A stretch of 39,033 bases of DNA from Erysipelotrichaceae bacterium (GTDB lineage: Bacteria > Bacillota_I > Bacilli_A > Erysipelotrichales > Erysipelotrichaceae). Where the stretch lies: contig JAFRAB010000028.1 of the NCBI GenBank assembly GCA_017405675.1, positions 1 to 39,033 of the forward strand, given 5' to 3'. A program made the translations under genes and the position numbers. The notes under the pieces are model-generated. The model saw only the letters and a list, made by a program, of their open reading frames with translations, searched no databases and was not told the DNA's origin. This document shows positions 7,718 through 20,036 of the stretch, in pieces (within the stretch, counting starts at the first letter, position 1; every line of letters starts with the position of its first letter).

Positions 7718-9460
7718 TCAGTCCTCCACTATGTCAAATCCGTCCTTACCGAATATTTCAGTAAGTTTTTCGATTGTCTTGTTCTTTTCAGGCTCTTTTT
7801 CTTCCTTTTCTTCAACAACTTCCTGTACAGGAGCCGGCTGGCTCTTTCTTGAACGGAAATAATTGATCAGGTATGTCTGCTGTTCTCTTGTAACAGCAAC
7901 CACGTTCTTATGGCAGCCAAATTCTTCTTCAACGATCTTTTCCAGCTTAGCCAGATTGCTCAGTTCATTGATGTTATCAGCAGTAAGTCTGTCTTCAACA
8001 ACTGCAATAATGTCTTTTTCGCTTTCAGCCATCATGTATGAACCGTTAAGCATTGAGGTTATGGCCATTGAATCAACGTCACGGCGTTCAATAACTCTCT
8101 TCCATTTCGACAGATCAGCTTCCTTCAAGGCCTTTACGGACTTGGAAAGGATGTCATAGAAGTTCTCATCACTGAGATTCTTGACGGCTTTCAGCATTGG
8201 AAGAGGATCCTTTTCCTCAACAACTTCAGGCTTTTCCGGTTCTGCCGGCGTTTTTTCAATGATTTCCTGTGGTTCTTCCTTAACAGGCTCAGGTTCAACC
8301 TTGATCGTTCTGGTTACAGGAACATTGGTCGGTTCAGGCCTGTTAACGGCAAAGAACGCCTTGTTTTCCTGGTTTTCCGTCTTCTGGCCGGCAATGTTCA
8401 TCATTTTCAGCAGACAAACCTCAAGATATGACATGCTGTCGCTGGAATCCTTGTATTTTCCGGTGGTATCCATCAGATTATCAATGCACTTCAGTAGCTC
8501 ATCACTGGTAAAGTTCCTTAACAGATCCTCTGCCTGAGCTACAGTTGTCTTTTCCAGCAGATTACCCTTGCCGGAATATGAATAGATGACTGTTTCCTTG
8601 CATAAATTGATCAGATCGAGGGTCAGTCTCTGCAGATCTATGCCTCTGCCTGAGAAATCATTGACCATGGCCATTGATTTCTGTACATCCTTATTTCTGA
8701 CAGCCTTTAACAGATCCAGTTTTTCGGCATTTGTTGCGATTCCATATACCGTACTGACATCTTCAGCCGTAATGTTATCCTGTGAGTAGGCTATGCACTG
8801 ATCCAATACGCTCAGGGCGTCTCTCATTCCGCCTTCAGCCAGTTCAGCAATCAGCTGTAAAGCGTCATCATCACATGTTATGCCTTCCTGACCGACAATG
8901 TACCTTAATCTTTCCTTGATGACAGGTACAGACACCTTATTGAAGTCAAATCTCTGACATCTTGATACGATGGTAGGCAGAACCTTATGTGGTTCGGTCG
9001 TCGCCAGGATGAAAATACAGTATTCCGGAGGCTCCTCCAGAGTCTTCAGCAGTGCGTTGAAGGCACTGGAAGTCATCATGTGTACCTCGTCGATGATATA
9101 TACCTTGTATTTTCCCTGCATTGGGGCATATTTAACCTTTTCAATCAGTTCTCTGACTTCATCTACACCGTTATTGGTGGCTGCGTCGAGTTCAACAACA
9201 TCCGGATGAGTTGATTCCTGGATGTCTATGCAGTTTGCGCAGTGTCCGCACGGCTTGTTTTCAGAGGTACAGTTGATCGTCTTAGCTAAAAGCTTGGCAA
9301 CAGATGTCTTTCCGGTTCCTCTTGGACCGCAAAAAAGATAAGCATGTGCCAGCTTATTGTTCTTTATTGCATTCTGTAACGTCATTACTACATGCTTCTG
9401 TCCAACGACTTCTTCAAATGTAGAAGGGCGGTATTTTCTATATAGTGCCTTATACGCCAT
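7718..9460 (-). CDS. dnaX: DNA polymerase III subunits gamma/tau
   Basis: The clamp-loader ATPase, 580 residues. It has Walker A GPRGTGKT (45-52), four zinc-ligand cysteines (C64, C71, C74, C77), Walker B IIDEVH with D124-E125, a sensor-1 ATTEPHK segment and the SRC motif (166-168). Past about residue 385 comes a Pro/Glu-rich linker (EPEPVKEEPQE) and a tau-like C-terminal domain. ATG 9460 begins the family-typical MAYKALYRKYRP and follows GAGG; a longer frame to 9574 overlaps tadA and is not used. A run of six A residues at codons 402-404 (T6 at 8251-8256) is discussed under findings. Confidence 0.95.
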   Translation of the reverse strand: MAYKALYRKYRPSTFEEVVGQKHVVMTLQNAIKNNKLAHAYLFCGPRGTGKTSVAKLLAKTINCTSENKPCGHCANCIDIQESTHPDVVELDAATNNGVDEVRELIEKVKYAPMQGKYKVYIIDEVHMMTSSAFNALLKTLEEPPEYCIFILATTEPHKVLPTIVSRCQRFDFNKVSVPVIKERLRYIVGQEGITCDDDALQLIAELAEGGMRDALSVLDQCIAYSQDNITAEDVSTVYGIATNAEKLDLLKAVRNKDVQKSMAMVNDFSGRGIDLQRLTLDLINLCKETVIYSYSGKGNLLEKTTVAQAEDLLRNFTSDELLKCIDNLMDTTGKYKDSSDSMSYLEVCLLKMMNIAGQKTENQENKAFFAVNRPEPTNVPVTRTIKVEPEPVKEEPQEIIEKTPAEPEKPEVVEEKDPLPMLKAVKNLSDENFYDILSKSVKALKEADLSKWKRVIERRDVDSMAITSMLNGSYMMAESEKDIIAVVEDRLTADNINELSNLAKLEKIVEEEFGCHKNVVAVTREQQTYLINYFRSRKSQPAPVQEVVEEKEEKEPEKNKTIEKLTEIFGKDGFDIVED

Positions 9461-9489
9461 AGTAAAAACCTCTATATATATTATACAAT

Positions 9490-9515
9490 AATAAGCCCTA
9501 CTTTGCGGGCTTATT
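9490..9515 (-). terminator. Hairpin between tadA and dnaX, weak terminator or attenuator
   Basis: A 9-bp stem (9490-9498 with 9507-9515) covers the tadA stop codon. No clear T run follows on the minus strand, so it may only attenuate. A TATAAT on the minus strand (9485-9480) lies just downstream and could be a -10 box for dnaX, but no -35 is evident. Confidence 0.4.
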
Positions 9516-9959
9516 GCGTAGTTTTTTGAAAAAATCAGAGAGCATTCTGCTGCATTCTTCCTCGAGAATTCCACCCGTTATTTCCGGGTAATGATTGAGT
9601 CCTTCTGTAGCGAAAACATCCATTTTTGAGCCTAATGCACCAGCCTTGTAGTCTTTGGCACCGTAGACTATTCTGTCCATTCTTGCCTGAAATATGGCTC
9701 CGGCACACATTGGGCACGGCTCAAGGGTAACATAGATTGTACAGCCTTCCAGCCTCCAGCTATTCAGCTTTTTACAGGCTTTTCTGATGGCTATCATTTC
9801 AGCGTGATCTTCTGTTTGTTGGTTAACTGTTCTTTTGTTATATCCTCTGGATATTATCCTGCCGTCCTGAACAATTACGCATCCAACAGGCACATCTTCG
9901 ATCATTTCTGCCTTTTTTGCCTGTTTTATGGCTTCTTTCATATATAAAACATCATTCAT
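9498..9959 (-). CDS. tadA: tRNA-specific adenosine deaminase
   Basis: TadA converts the wobble adenosine of tRNA-Arg(ACG) to inosine. The 153-residue protein has the cytidine/deoxycytidylate deaminase zinc site: HAE at 52-54 and PCPMC at 81-85, plus the flanking segments VPVGCVIV and RIVYGAKD. The start at 9959 (MNDVLYMKEA) follows GGAG at nine bases and matches the family length; upstream ATG codons lie in or near the SRP RNA and lack a ribosome site. The order tadA-dnaX is the same as in B. subtilis. Confidence 0.93.
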   Translation of the reverse strand: MNDVLYMKEAIKQAKKAEMIEDVPVGCVIVQDGRIISRGYNKRTVNQQTEDHAEMIAIRKACKKLNSWRLEGCTIYVTLEPCPMCAGAIFQARMDRIVYGAKDYKAGALGSKMDVFATEGLNHYPEITGGILEEECSRMLSDFFKKLRNKPAK

Positions 9960-9983
9960 AAGGTGTTTCTCCATAAAATAAAC

Positions 9984-10056
9984 GGTACACACACAATTTG
10001 CTTACGTGGCTGCTACATTCCTGTCCTGACCAAATTAAAGTTAGTTGTGTTGTACC
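9984..10056 (-). ncRNA. ffs: Signal recognition particle RNA (small bacterial type)
   Basis: Read on the minus strand, 10056 to 9984 begins with GGTAC and ends with GTACC, which pair, and the adjoining ACACAA pairs with TTGTGT. Inside lies GGTCAGGACAGGAA followed by TGTAGCAGCC, matching the universally conserved helix-8 core of SRP RNA (GGTCAGG...GGAA...AGCAGCC) with a GGAA tetraloop closed by ACA/TGT. The transcript is about 73 bases, thus the short type lacking the Alu domain. A strong promoter lies six bases upstream and a T-rich stretch follows the 3' end. In B. subtilis the gene (scr) is between tadA and dnaX; here it is between serS and tadA. Confidence 0.92.
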
Positions 10057-10062
10057 ATTGAT

Positions 10063-10091
10063 ATTATATTATGATTATTACCATTTTTCAA
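10063..10091 (-). promoter_or_regulatory. Promoter of the SRP RNA gene
   Basis: On the minus strand TTGAAA (10091-10086) and TATAAT (10068-10063) are separated by exactly 17 bases, and the predicted start falls at the first base of the SRP RNA near 10056. Confidence 0.85.
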
Positions 10092-10093
10092 AT

Positions 10094-10109
10094 TGTTTCA
10101 CGTGAAACA
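10094..10109. promoter_or_regulatory. parS: parS centromere site 1
   Basis: TGTTTCACGTGAAACA is a perfect match to the 16-bp ParB/Spo0J binding palindrome TGTTNCACGTGAAACA. It lies three bases upstream of the -35 box of the SRP RNA promoter. Confidence 0.93.
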
Positions 10110-10133
10110 TTGTTGATACGTAAAATCACAGAA

Positions 10134-10163
10134 AAAGGAATGTTTCACGTGAAACATTCCTTT
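10134..10163 (-). terminator. parS-containing palindrome acting as likely serS terminator
   Basis: Bases 10134-10163 form a perfect 30-bp palindrome whose core is parS site 2. On the minus strand, seven bases after the serS stop codon, it is followed by a run of T residues, so the transcript would fold into a terminator hairpin. Confidence 0.65.
10141..10156. promoter_or_regulatory. parS: parS centromere site 2
   Basis: A second perfect TGTTTCACGTGAAACA, 47 bases from the first. Together they mark a ParB loading zone about 10 kb from oriC. parA and parB themselves are not in the window. Confidence 0.93.
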
Positions 10164-10169
10164 ATTTCC

Positions 10170-11456
10170 TTATTTCTTAGGAACTAATACCTTTGTTCCG
10201 CCCATGTATGGCCATAATACCTCAGGAACATTGACTGTTCCGTCAGCGTTAAGGTTATTTTCCAGTAATGCAATGAGCATTCTTGGCGGAGCAACTACTG
10301 TATTGTTCAATGTATGCGCGAAAAATTTGCCATCAGGTCCGTTGACTCTGATTCCAAGTCTTCTCGCCTGAGCATCCGTCAGGTTTGAACATGAGCATAC
10401 TTCGAAGAATTTCTGCTGTCTTGGGCTCCATGCTTCGATGTCACATGAACGGTATTTCAGATCTGCCAGGTCTCCTGAGCAGCAAACAAGTTTTCTTACC
10501 GGAATATCCAGTGTTCTGAACAGTTCTACGGAGTAATTCCACATCTTGTTGTACCATTCTTCTGAATCTTCAGGCTTGCAGACAACGATCATTTCCTGTT
10601 TTTCAAACTGGTGAATGCGGTAAACTCCTCTTTCTTCGATACCATGAGCGCCAACTTCTTTACGGAAACACGGAGAATATGACGTCATGGTGATTGGGAG
10701 TTCATCTTCCTTGAGGATCGTATCCTTGAACTTGGCAATCATTGAATGTTCAGATGTACCGATCAGATACAGATCTTCGCCTTCGATCTTATACATCATG
10801 TTTTCCTTCTCGGCAAATGACATTACACCATCAACTGCTGCACTTCTGATCATGAATGGCGGTATGCAATAGGTGAATCCTTTGTTTATCATGAAATCTC
10901 TGGCATAAGCCAGTACTGCTGAGTGAAGTCTGGCAATGTCGCCCATCAGATAATAGAATCCATTACCTGTAACTCTTCCGGCAGCGTCCTTATCAAGACC
11001 ATTAAAGCTTGCCATGATGTCTGAATGATAAGGAATTTCGAAATCAGGCTTTGTTTTTTCGCCAAATACCTGTTCTTCGACGTTTTCACTGTCATCCTTA
11101 CCGATAGGAACGTCATCAGCTATCATGTTCGGTATTGTCATCTGGATCTTTCTGACCTGAACAGCCAGTTCAGCCTCTCTTGATTCGTTGGCTGCCAGCT
11201 GATCGCCGATATCCTTGACTTCCTTCTTTACTTCTTCAGCTTCGGCTTTCTTTCCCTGACCCATTAACTGACCAATCTGCTTACTGATGGCATTTCTCTT
11301 GCCTCTCAGTTCGTCATCCATGGTCTTAATGGCTCTGTATTCCTTGTCGAGGGCGAGAAGTTCGTCAACTAACGGTAATTTAGCATCCTGAAACTTCTTT
11401 TTGATGTTTTCCTTAACCTTTTCCGGGTTATTACGGATAAAATTCATGTCTAACAT
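10170..11456 (-). CDS. serS: Seryl-tRNA synthetase
   Basis: This class II synthetase charges tRNA-Ser. It is 428 residues, the usual length. The N-terminal 110 residues form the long antiparallel coiled-coil arm that binds the tRNA variable loop (charged heptads around 30-105). The catalytic part has the motif 2 loop SPCFRKEVGAHG with ERGVYRIHQFEK, and motif 3 near the end (NNTVVAPPRMLIALLENN). A GAGGAG ribosome site precedes ATG 11456. The gene starts only five bases after the gyrA stop codon, so it is co-transcribed with gyrB-gyrA; no T-box leader is present. Confidence 0.96.
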   Translation of the reverse strand: MLDMNFIRNNPEKVKENIKKKFQDAKLPLVDELLALDKEYRAIKTMDDELRGKRNAISKQIGQLMGQGKKAEAEEVKKEVKDIGDQLAANESREAELAVQVRKIQMTIPNMIADDVPIGKDDSENVEEQVFGEKTKPDFEIPYHSDIMASFNGLDKDAAGRVTGNGFYYLMGDIARLHSAVLAYARDFMINKGFTYCIPPFMIRSAAVDGVMSFAEKENMMYKIEGEDLYLIGTSEHSMIAKFKDTILKEDELPITMTSYSPCFRKEVGAHGIEERGVYRIHQFEKQEMIVVCKPEDSEEWYNKMWNYSVELFRTLDIPVRKLVCCSGDLADLKYRSCDIEAWSPRQQKFFEVCSCSNLTDAQARRLGIRVNGPDGKFFAHTLNNTVVAPPRMLIALLENNLNADGTVNVPEVLWPYMGGTKVLVPKK

Positions 11457-11461
11457 GGTAA

Positions 11462-13966
11462 TTACTCCTCTGTCTGCTCGCTGCTTTCCTCAACAGCTTC
11501 TTCATTTTCTTCTGCTTCTTCTTCAGTTTCCTTGGCAATTAATGCTACGGTAGCTACGCTGGATCCTTCATCTACGTTAATCAGCTTAACACCCTGAGTA
11601 TTTCTGCCGTATGTAGATACAGTTTCCAGTGAGATCCTTATCATTGTACCATTATCCGTCATGATGAGAACATCTTCATCGCCATTTACTGATCTCATGG
11701 CCATTAATTTGCCGTTTTTCTCAGTAATGTTGATGGTGCTGACACCTTTTGCTCCACGTTTTGTCATTCTATAGTCTTCAAGAGGTGTCTTCTTGCCATA
11801 GCCCTTTTCAGTAACTGCCAGGATGTATTCGCCCATCTTATTGGTTGCCATGCCGACTACCATGCTTCCATCAGCGTTGAAGCCTTTGACACCGGATGCG
11901 TTACGGCCCATTGGCCTTACATCCTGTTCATTGAATCTGATTGCCTTGCCATTGTCACCGGCAATGATGATCTCATCATCACCGCTGGTAATTCTGGCTC
12001 CGAACAGTTCATCATCCTCTCTCAATGAGATGGCAATCTTGCCTGACTGTCTGATTGAAAGGAATTCAGACATCGGAACTCTCTTAACCAGACCCTGTTT
12101 GGTGACAAAGAACATGTATTTGTCTTCAAGTTCAGGTCCAGGAATGACATCTATCATCGCTACGACCTTTTCCTGAGGCTGCAGATTGAGCAGATTGACA
12201 ACCGGAACGCCCTTTGAAACGCGTGAAGCTGCCGGAACATTAAATCCCTTTATCCTGTAAACCTTGCCTAAACTGGTAAACAGCAGCAGATCGTCATGGC
12301 TGCTCATGGTCAGAACCTGGTCAATGATGTCATCACTGTTAAGGCTCATGCCCTTGACACCCTTACCTCCACGGTTCTGGGTCTTGTAGGTATCGACTGT
12401 CGTACGCTTGATGTAGCCGTTAGTTGTAATGGCAATCATGACGTTTTCAACCGGAATCAGGTCAGCGTCATCAATGTCGCTGGCTGCTTCAACGATTTCC
12501 GTACGTCTCTTATCGTTATACTTAGACTTCATCTCAGCCAGTTCATCCTTGATTATGCCTAATACACGGTCATGTTTGGCCAGAATGTCACGATAATCAG
12601 CTATTGCGATGACTAATGAGTCATATTCTTCCTCAATTCTTCTTCTCTGCAGACCTGTAAGTCTTCTCATCTGCATGTCGAGGATTGATTTTGACTGAAT
12701 ATCGCTCAATCCGAAGCTTTCCTTCATTCTGCTGATCGCTTCTTCATCATTTTCGGATGTTCTGATGATGTGAATGATCTCATCAATGTGATCAAGTGCT
12801 ATCTTCAGACCTTCTAAGATGTGAGCACGGTCAAGTGCCTTGTTCAGATCATACTGAGTCCTTCTCTCAACCAGATTGACCTGGTGATCAATGTATGCCT
12901 GTAATGCTTCCTTGATGTTGAGTACTCTAGGTACGTTATCAACCAGAGCGAGCATGTTGACACCATAGGTTACCTGCAATGATGTCTTCTGATACAGGTG
13001 ATTCAGCAATACTTCAGGCTGAACATCTCTTCTGACCTCAATTACGATCCTTATACCATTCATGTTTGACTCATCAACCATGCTGGTAATGCCTTCAATT
13101 ACCTTGTCACGGTGCAGGTCAGCTATGTGCTTGACCATGTTTTCCTTGTTTACACCGTAAGGAATCTCAGTAACGATGATCTCGTGCTTACCGTTTTCCA
13201 GTTCATTTATTTCAACTCTGGCTCTGTTATAGATGATTCCGCGGCCTGTTTCATAGGCTTTTCTGATGCCGCTTCTGCCTAAAATGAGTCCTCCGGTAGG
13301 AAAATCAGGTCCCGGAAGGTAATTTGTCATTAATTCCGTTACTGTTATCTCCGGATTATCAATGATTGCGTCAATCGCGTCAATGGTTTCACCAAGATTG
13401 TGCGGTGGAATGTTTGTTGCCATGCCTACGGCAATGCCTGTGGTTCCGTTTACCAACAGATTTGGAATGTGAGCCGGTAATACGACAGGTTCTGATTCCT
13501 CACCGTCATAGTTATCAATGAAGTCAACCGTATCTTTCTGGATGTCTCTTAACATTTCCATTGAGATCTTTGACATTCTGGCTTCCGTATAACGCTGAGC
13601 AGCAGCGCCGTCACCGTCAATTGAACCGAAGTTACCATGTCCGTCTACCAATGGATATCTGTATGAGAAAGGCTGAGCCATTCTGACCATTGCTTCATAA
13701 ATTGAAGAATCACCGTGAGGATGGTACTTACCCATGACCTCACCAACGATACGTGCTGACTTCTTATAAGCTGCGTTTGCGTAGTTTCCAAGGTTGTTCA
13801 TGCCGTATAATATACGTCTCTGAACAGGTTTCAGACCGTCCTTTACATCAGGTAGTGCTCTCTGAACGATAACGCTCATGGCATAGTCCAGGAATGAATC
13901 TTTTACTTCACCGGTAATGTTGACAAATTCTATCTTGTCATAACCTTTTTTTCTGCTTTCATCCAT
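11462..13966 (-). CDS. gyrA: DNA gyrase subunit A
   Basis: The DNA-breaking subunit of gyrase, 834 residues. The catalytic Tyr is Y126 in AAQRYTEAR. The quinolone-resistance region reads [10 protein letters not shown] (82-91), with Ser87 and Glu91 at the positions of E. coli Ser83 and Asp87, i.e. a wild-type, drug-sensitive pattern. The C-terminal beta-pinwheel follows, with a GyrA box of the form QNRGGKG, which argues for gyrase over topoisomerase IV. The protein ends in a long acidic tail ([12 protein letters not shown] and so on). It is 13 bases after gyrB. Confidence 0.96.
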   Translation of the reverse strand: MDESRKKGYDKIEFVNITGEVKDSFLDYAMSVIVQRALPDVKDGLKPVQRRILYGMNNLGNYANAAYKKSARIVGEVMGKYHPHGDSSIYEAMVRMAQPFSYRYPLVDGHGNFGSIDGDGAAAQRYTEARMSKISMEMLRDIQKDTVDFIDNYDGEESEPVVLPAHIPNLLVNGTTGIAVGMATNIPPHNLGETIDAIDAIIDNPEITVTELMTNYLPGPDFPTGGLILGRSGIRKAYETGRGIIYNRARVEINELENGKHEIIVTEIPYGVNKENMVKHIADLHRDKVIEGITSMVDESNMNGIRIVIEVRRDVQPEVLLNHLYQKTSLQVTYGVNMLALVDNVPRVLNIKEALQAYIDHQVNLVERRTQYDLNKALDRAHILEGLKIALDHIDEIIHIIRTSENDEEAISRMKESFGLSDIQSKSILDMQMRRLTGLQRRRIEEEYDSLVIAIADYRDILAKHDRVLGIIKDELAEMKSKYNDKRRTEIVEAASDIDDADLIPVENVMIAITTNGYIKRTTVDTYKTQNRGGKGVKGMSLNSDDIIDQVLTMSSHDDLLLFTSLGKVYRIKGFNVPAASRVSKGVPVVNLLNLQPQEKVVAMIDVIPGPELEDKYMFFVTKQGLVKRVPMSEFLSIRQSGKIAISLREDDELFGARITSGDDEIIIAGDNGKAIRFNEQDVRPMGRNASGVKGFNADGSMVVGMATNKMGEYILAVTEKGYGKKTPLEDYRMTKRGAKGVSTINITEKNGKLMAMRSVNGDEDVLIMTDNGTMIRISLETVSTYGRNTQGVKLINVDEGSSVATVALIAKETEEEAEENEEAVEESSEQTEE

Positions 13967-13979
13967 GATGATCCACCTC

Positions 13980-16993
<3,014 letters not shown>

Positions 16994-16997
16994 ATGC

Positions 16998-17213
16998 TTA
17001 CTTTGTTATTTCATATTTCTTGTTCTGAATTTCAACAATGTCGCCAGGATAGATTTTCTTTCCTCTTCTGTTTTCAGGTACACCGTTGTACTTGATATTG
17101 AGTTTCTTTACAGCTATCTTGGCTTCTCCACCTGTTGAAATCCAGTCAGTCAACTTTAATAACTGCTGAAGTTCAATATAATCAGTTGTAATCTTAACTA
17201 TCATATATTTCAC
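16998..17213 (-). CDS. yaaA: S4-domain RNA-binding protein YaaA (RlbA)
   Basis: A 71-residue protein made almost entirely of an S4 RNA-binding fold (LQQLLKLTDWISTGGEAKIAVKK...VNGVPENRRGKKIYPGDIVEI-like pattern). It occupies the conserved dnaN-yaaA-recF position found across Firmicutes; a role with ribosomes or RNA is presumed. An AGGAGGTGA ribosome site lies just upstream of the ATG, and an extended -10 promoter suggests transcription independent of dnaN. Confidence 0.93.
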   Translation of the reverse strand: MKYMIVKITTDYIELQQLLKLTDWISTGGEAKIAVKKLNIKYNGVPENRRGKKIYPGDIVEIQNKKYEITK

Positions 17214-17244
17214 CTCCTGAAAAATGGCATAAATATACGTTTAC

Positions 17245-17253
17245 ATTATACCA
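17245..17253 (-). promoter_or_regulatory. Extended -10 promoter for yaaA-recF-gyrB-gyrA-serS
   Basis: The minus strand reads TGGTATAAT, a TGn-extended -10 box, about 30 bases upstream of the yaaA start and downstream of the dnaN terminator. No good -35 is visible, as expected for extended -10 promoters. Confidence 0.55.
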
Positions 17254-17328
17254 TAAAATTATCAACTTTGCCCATTTAAATGCGTTGTGAAAGATATATA
17301 ATAAAAACTTCAAAAATGACTAATCACA

Positions 17329-17380
17329 TAAAAAATGGCTTATTTGTCTTAAAAATAGCTTTAAAACAAATATAGCCATT
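17329..17380 (-). terminator. Terminator after dnaN
   Basis: Bases 17334-17347 pair with 17366-17380 with one bulge (about 14 bp) around an 18-base loop, and the minus strand continues with six T residues. It lies about 28 bases after the dnaN stop codon. The rest of the 194-base gap down to yaaA holds only the extended -10 promoter and AT-rich sequence. Confidence 0.75.
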
Positions 17381-17407
17381 AATTATCAGTTTAATATCAA
17401 TGTGATA

Positions 17408-18523
17408 TTAGGCGTATGTTCTGATTGGCAGTACCAGCTGCAGCACTTCATCATCATCTACTGATTTAATGATGAATGGCTTCATTTCTCCACCGAACTG
17501 GATCTTGATCTGGAAGGCATTCAGAGCTCTGATTGCTTCATATACATACTGTCCCTTGAATGAAATGCTCAAATTGTCACCAACATAGCTAACAGGTGTA
17601 ATTGTTTCAACTGATCCTACTTCGCTGCTTCTTGAGGTAATTACTATTTCACTGGCTGAAATATCCATCTTTATAATTGAAACGCCTTCATTCTTGATGA
17701 AACTTGCACGGTCGATGGCACTTAAGATGTCTCTGGCATCAACTACAAGTTCATAATTGAAGTTCTGAGGAATCAGTCTTGATGTTTCAGGATATGATCC
17801 TTCAATTAATCTGGTCTGAATCAGTACATTCTCCATTGAGAACAATACCTTCTTATCAGAAATTGATATTTCAATTTCTTCATCGTTATTCAGAACCTTG
17901 GCTACTTCATTAAGACTCTTTGCCGGAATGGTAATGTTGAAACTGTCATTATCTTCCATGTACATGATTTTCTGTGCCAGTCTGTAACTGTCAGTAGCTA
18001 CGCACTTCATTTCGCCGTTTTCAGCCTTCAGGTTAAGACCTGTAAGTACCGGACGGGTTTCCTTGTCACTTGTCGCAAAGCATGTCTGTGAAATGAGTTC
18101 CTTTAATTCATCTGATTTCAGATAGAATGTATTTTCAGGTTTTGAAAAATCTATTAATGGATAGTTTTCTGCCTTGATTCCATTTATTTCAAAATTAACT
18201 GATGCACCGCTTATCTTTGTTAATAAGCCATCAATGATTTCTACTTCAACTTCATCTGAATCAATCTTTCTGATCATGTCCAGAATGTACTTTGAATCCA
18301 GGATGATGTCTCCTGTTTCAGCTACTTCAAGTTTGGAATCTTCACTGTTAACTATCTTAACCTGAATGGAAATATCCAGATCTGAAGCTGTTAACTGAAT
18401 GTAATCTTCCTTTACTACAAGTAATATTCCATGTAATGAAGGTAATGGTGAATTCAGTGATACAGCTCTTGATACGATATTCAATCCATCAAGTAATTGT
18501 TTCTTTGCTACTTTGAAATGCAT
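17408..18523 (-). CDS. dnaN: DNA polymerase III sliding clamp (beta subunit)
   Basis: The clamp is a dimer encircling DNA and tethering polymerase III. The 371-residue protein shows the three repeated clamp domains. It begins MHFKVAKKQLLDGLNIVSRAVS, has the family segment TRPVLTGLNL with CVATDSYRLA in the middle domain, and ends with the hydrophobic-pocket strand VLQLVLPIRTY. A AAGGAGG ribosome site precedes the ATG. The dnaA-dnaN gap of 139 bases contains a perfect DnaA box, suggesting DnaA control. Confidence 0.96.
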   Translation of the reverse strand: MHFKVAKKQLLDGLNIVSRAVSLNSPLPSLHGILLVVKEDYIQLTASDLDISIQVKIVNSEDSKLEVAETGDIILDSKYILDMIRKIDSDEVEVEIIDGLLTKISGASVNFEINGIKAENYPLIDFSKPENTFYLKSDELKELISQTCFATSDKETRPVLTGLNLKAENGEMKCVATDSYRLAQKIMYMEDNDSFNITIPAKSLNEVAKVLNNDEEIEISISDKKVLFSMENVLIQTRLIEGSYPETSRLIPQNFNYELVVDARDILSAIDRASFIKNEGVSIIKMDISASEIVITSRSSEVGSVETITPVSYVGDNLSISFKGQYVYEAIRALNAFQIKIQFGGEMKPFIIKSVDDDEVLQLVLPIRTYA

Positions 18524-18573
18524 GGCTGCCTCCTTAATTAATTCATATGAATTATGATTATGATAATAATGGG

Positions 18574-18582
18574 TGTGGATAA
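18574..18582 (-). promoter_or_regulatory. DnaA box in the dnaA-dnaN gap
   Basis: TTATCCACA on the minus strand is a perfect consensus DnaA box. With the cluster upstream of dnaA it gives a bipartite arrangement around dnaA. Confidence 0.8.
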
Positions 18583-18662
18583 GTGTTGAAAACTCATTTT
18601 CAGCCTTATAACACGCTATTATTTTATCATTTTTACCTGTGTTATTAAATAGTTATAAACTG

Positions 18663-20036
18663 TTACTTACGGTGTGAAAAAGTCGATTCGATCTCCATGA
18701 CAGCCTTCTTATAAGAATCATTCTGACGCGATAATTTATCAATCTTTTCACAAGCAGATATTACCGTAGCGTGATCTCTTCCGCCAAATTCTTCACCGAT
18801 CTTAAGATATGAATAATCAAGATTCTTTCTGATAAGATACATTGCCATGTGTCTGGCATTTGAGATGTTCTTTGTTCTTGACTTACCCATTAACTGCTGC
18901 TTGGTCAGTCCGTAATAATCACATACGGAAGTAATGATATCCTTGACATTCAGATCTCTGCTGGAAACGCTGATATCGCTTAAATTATCACTGAAAGCTT
19001 CCATTGCTATATTAATATCTATTTTATTACTGGTATTATCCGAGAAATTAATTGAATAGAATAATAATCTGTTCAATGAACCTTCAAGACTTCTGACATC
19101 TGATGAGAAGTTGGTTGCCAGGAAGGAAATGACTTCCGGATCTATTGAATTTTCATCAATTCCATGATTCTTTATCTTCATCTGCAGGATCTTGCAGGCA
19201 GTTTCATATTCAGGTGTTGTAATTGTTACTGACAGACCCTGAGAGAATCTGGATATCAATCTCTCTTCAATATCCTTTATCTGTGCCGGAGGACGGTCAG
19301 ATGAAAGAATTATCTGTTTTCTGTTGTTAAAAAGTTCGTTATAGATGTCAAAAAAAACATCATTCGATGTCTTTTTGCCGGATAACAGCTGAATATCATC
19401 CATCATGAGGACATCAAGAGAATTCAAATGATTCTTAAGTAAATCAATCGTCTTATTTTTAATTGAAATTACGACCTGGTTGACAAAGGTATTGCTTGAA
19501 ATATAGAGAATCTTCTTTTCAGGCATCTTATTCTTAATGAAATTACCTACTGCACATAACAGGTGAGTCTTGCCTAAGCCGGAATCACCGTAAATGAACA
19601 GAGGATTATAGATGTTACGTCCAGGATTTGTAGCTACGGCCAGTGCAGCTGCATATGCTTCCTTATTGCTTGGACCGTGAACAAAGTTTTCAAATGTATA
19701 TTCAGGCATTACATTGTCAGTAAGTCTGTTAATTTCGTTAATCTGGTTCTGATCTTCCTTTAATTTGAAGTAATCATCCTTGTACAGTACCTTACATCTA
19801 ATGTTTCTGTTGAGAACCTGCTTAATGGAATCGTTGATGATGTTAAGATTCTCATTGTCATTTAAAATAAGAGTATGAAACTGATATTTAGTGAGGACTA
19901 CGGCTTCCTTATCATTAAGTTCAGCTAATTCCGTGTCATCAAAAAACTCAGAGTAAACAATACTCTTATCTTCATTATCTAAAGTTGACTTTATCAAATC
20001 CTTAACTTGATTCCAAATAAAATTCAGCGAATACAT
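18663..20036 (-). CDS. dnaA: Chromosomal replication initiator protein DnaA
   Basis: DnaA binds DnaA boxes and opens oriC. The 457-residue protein has domain I (1-90), a short linker, and the AAA+ domain with Walker A GDSGLGKT (150-157), Walker B MMDDIQ with D213-D214, an arginine-finger candidate SRF (R263) and sensor 2 VRSLEG (R315). Domain IV has the DnaA signature GGRDHATVI (418-426) within the helix-turn-helix. An AGGT ribosome site lies about ten bases upstream of the ATG. Transcription runs away from the adjacent origin. Confidence 0.97.
   Translation of the reverse strand: MYSLNFIWNQVKDLIKSTLDNEDKSIVYSEFFDDTELAELNDKEAVVLTKYQFHTLILNDNENLNIINDSIKQVLNRNIRCKVLYKDDYFKLKEDQNQINEINRLTDNVMPEYTFENFVHGPSNKEAYAAALAVATNPGRNIYNPLFIYGDSGLGKTHLLCAVGNFIKNKMPEKKILYISSNTFVNQVVISIKNKTIDLLKNHLNSLDVLMMDDIQLLSGKKTSNDVFFDIYNELFNNRKQIILSSDRPPAQIKDIEERLISRFSQGLSVTITTPEYETACKILQMKIKNHGIDENSIDPEVISFLATNFSSDVRSLEGSLNRLLFYSINFSDNTSNKIDINIAMEAFSDNLSDISVSSRDLNVKDIITSVCDYYGLTKQQLMGKSRTKNISNARHMAMYLIRKNLDYSYLKIGEEFGGRDHATVISACEKIDKLSRQNDSYKKAVMEIESTFSHRK

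Noticed and set aside
11457..11461. T-box leader for serS
   Set aside because: Only five bases separate gyrA and serS, so no leader can exist.
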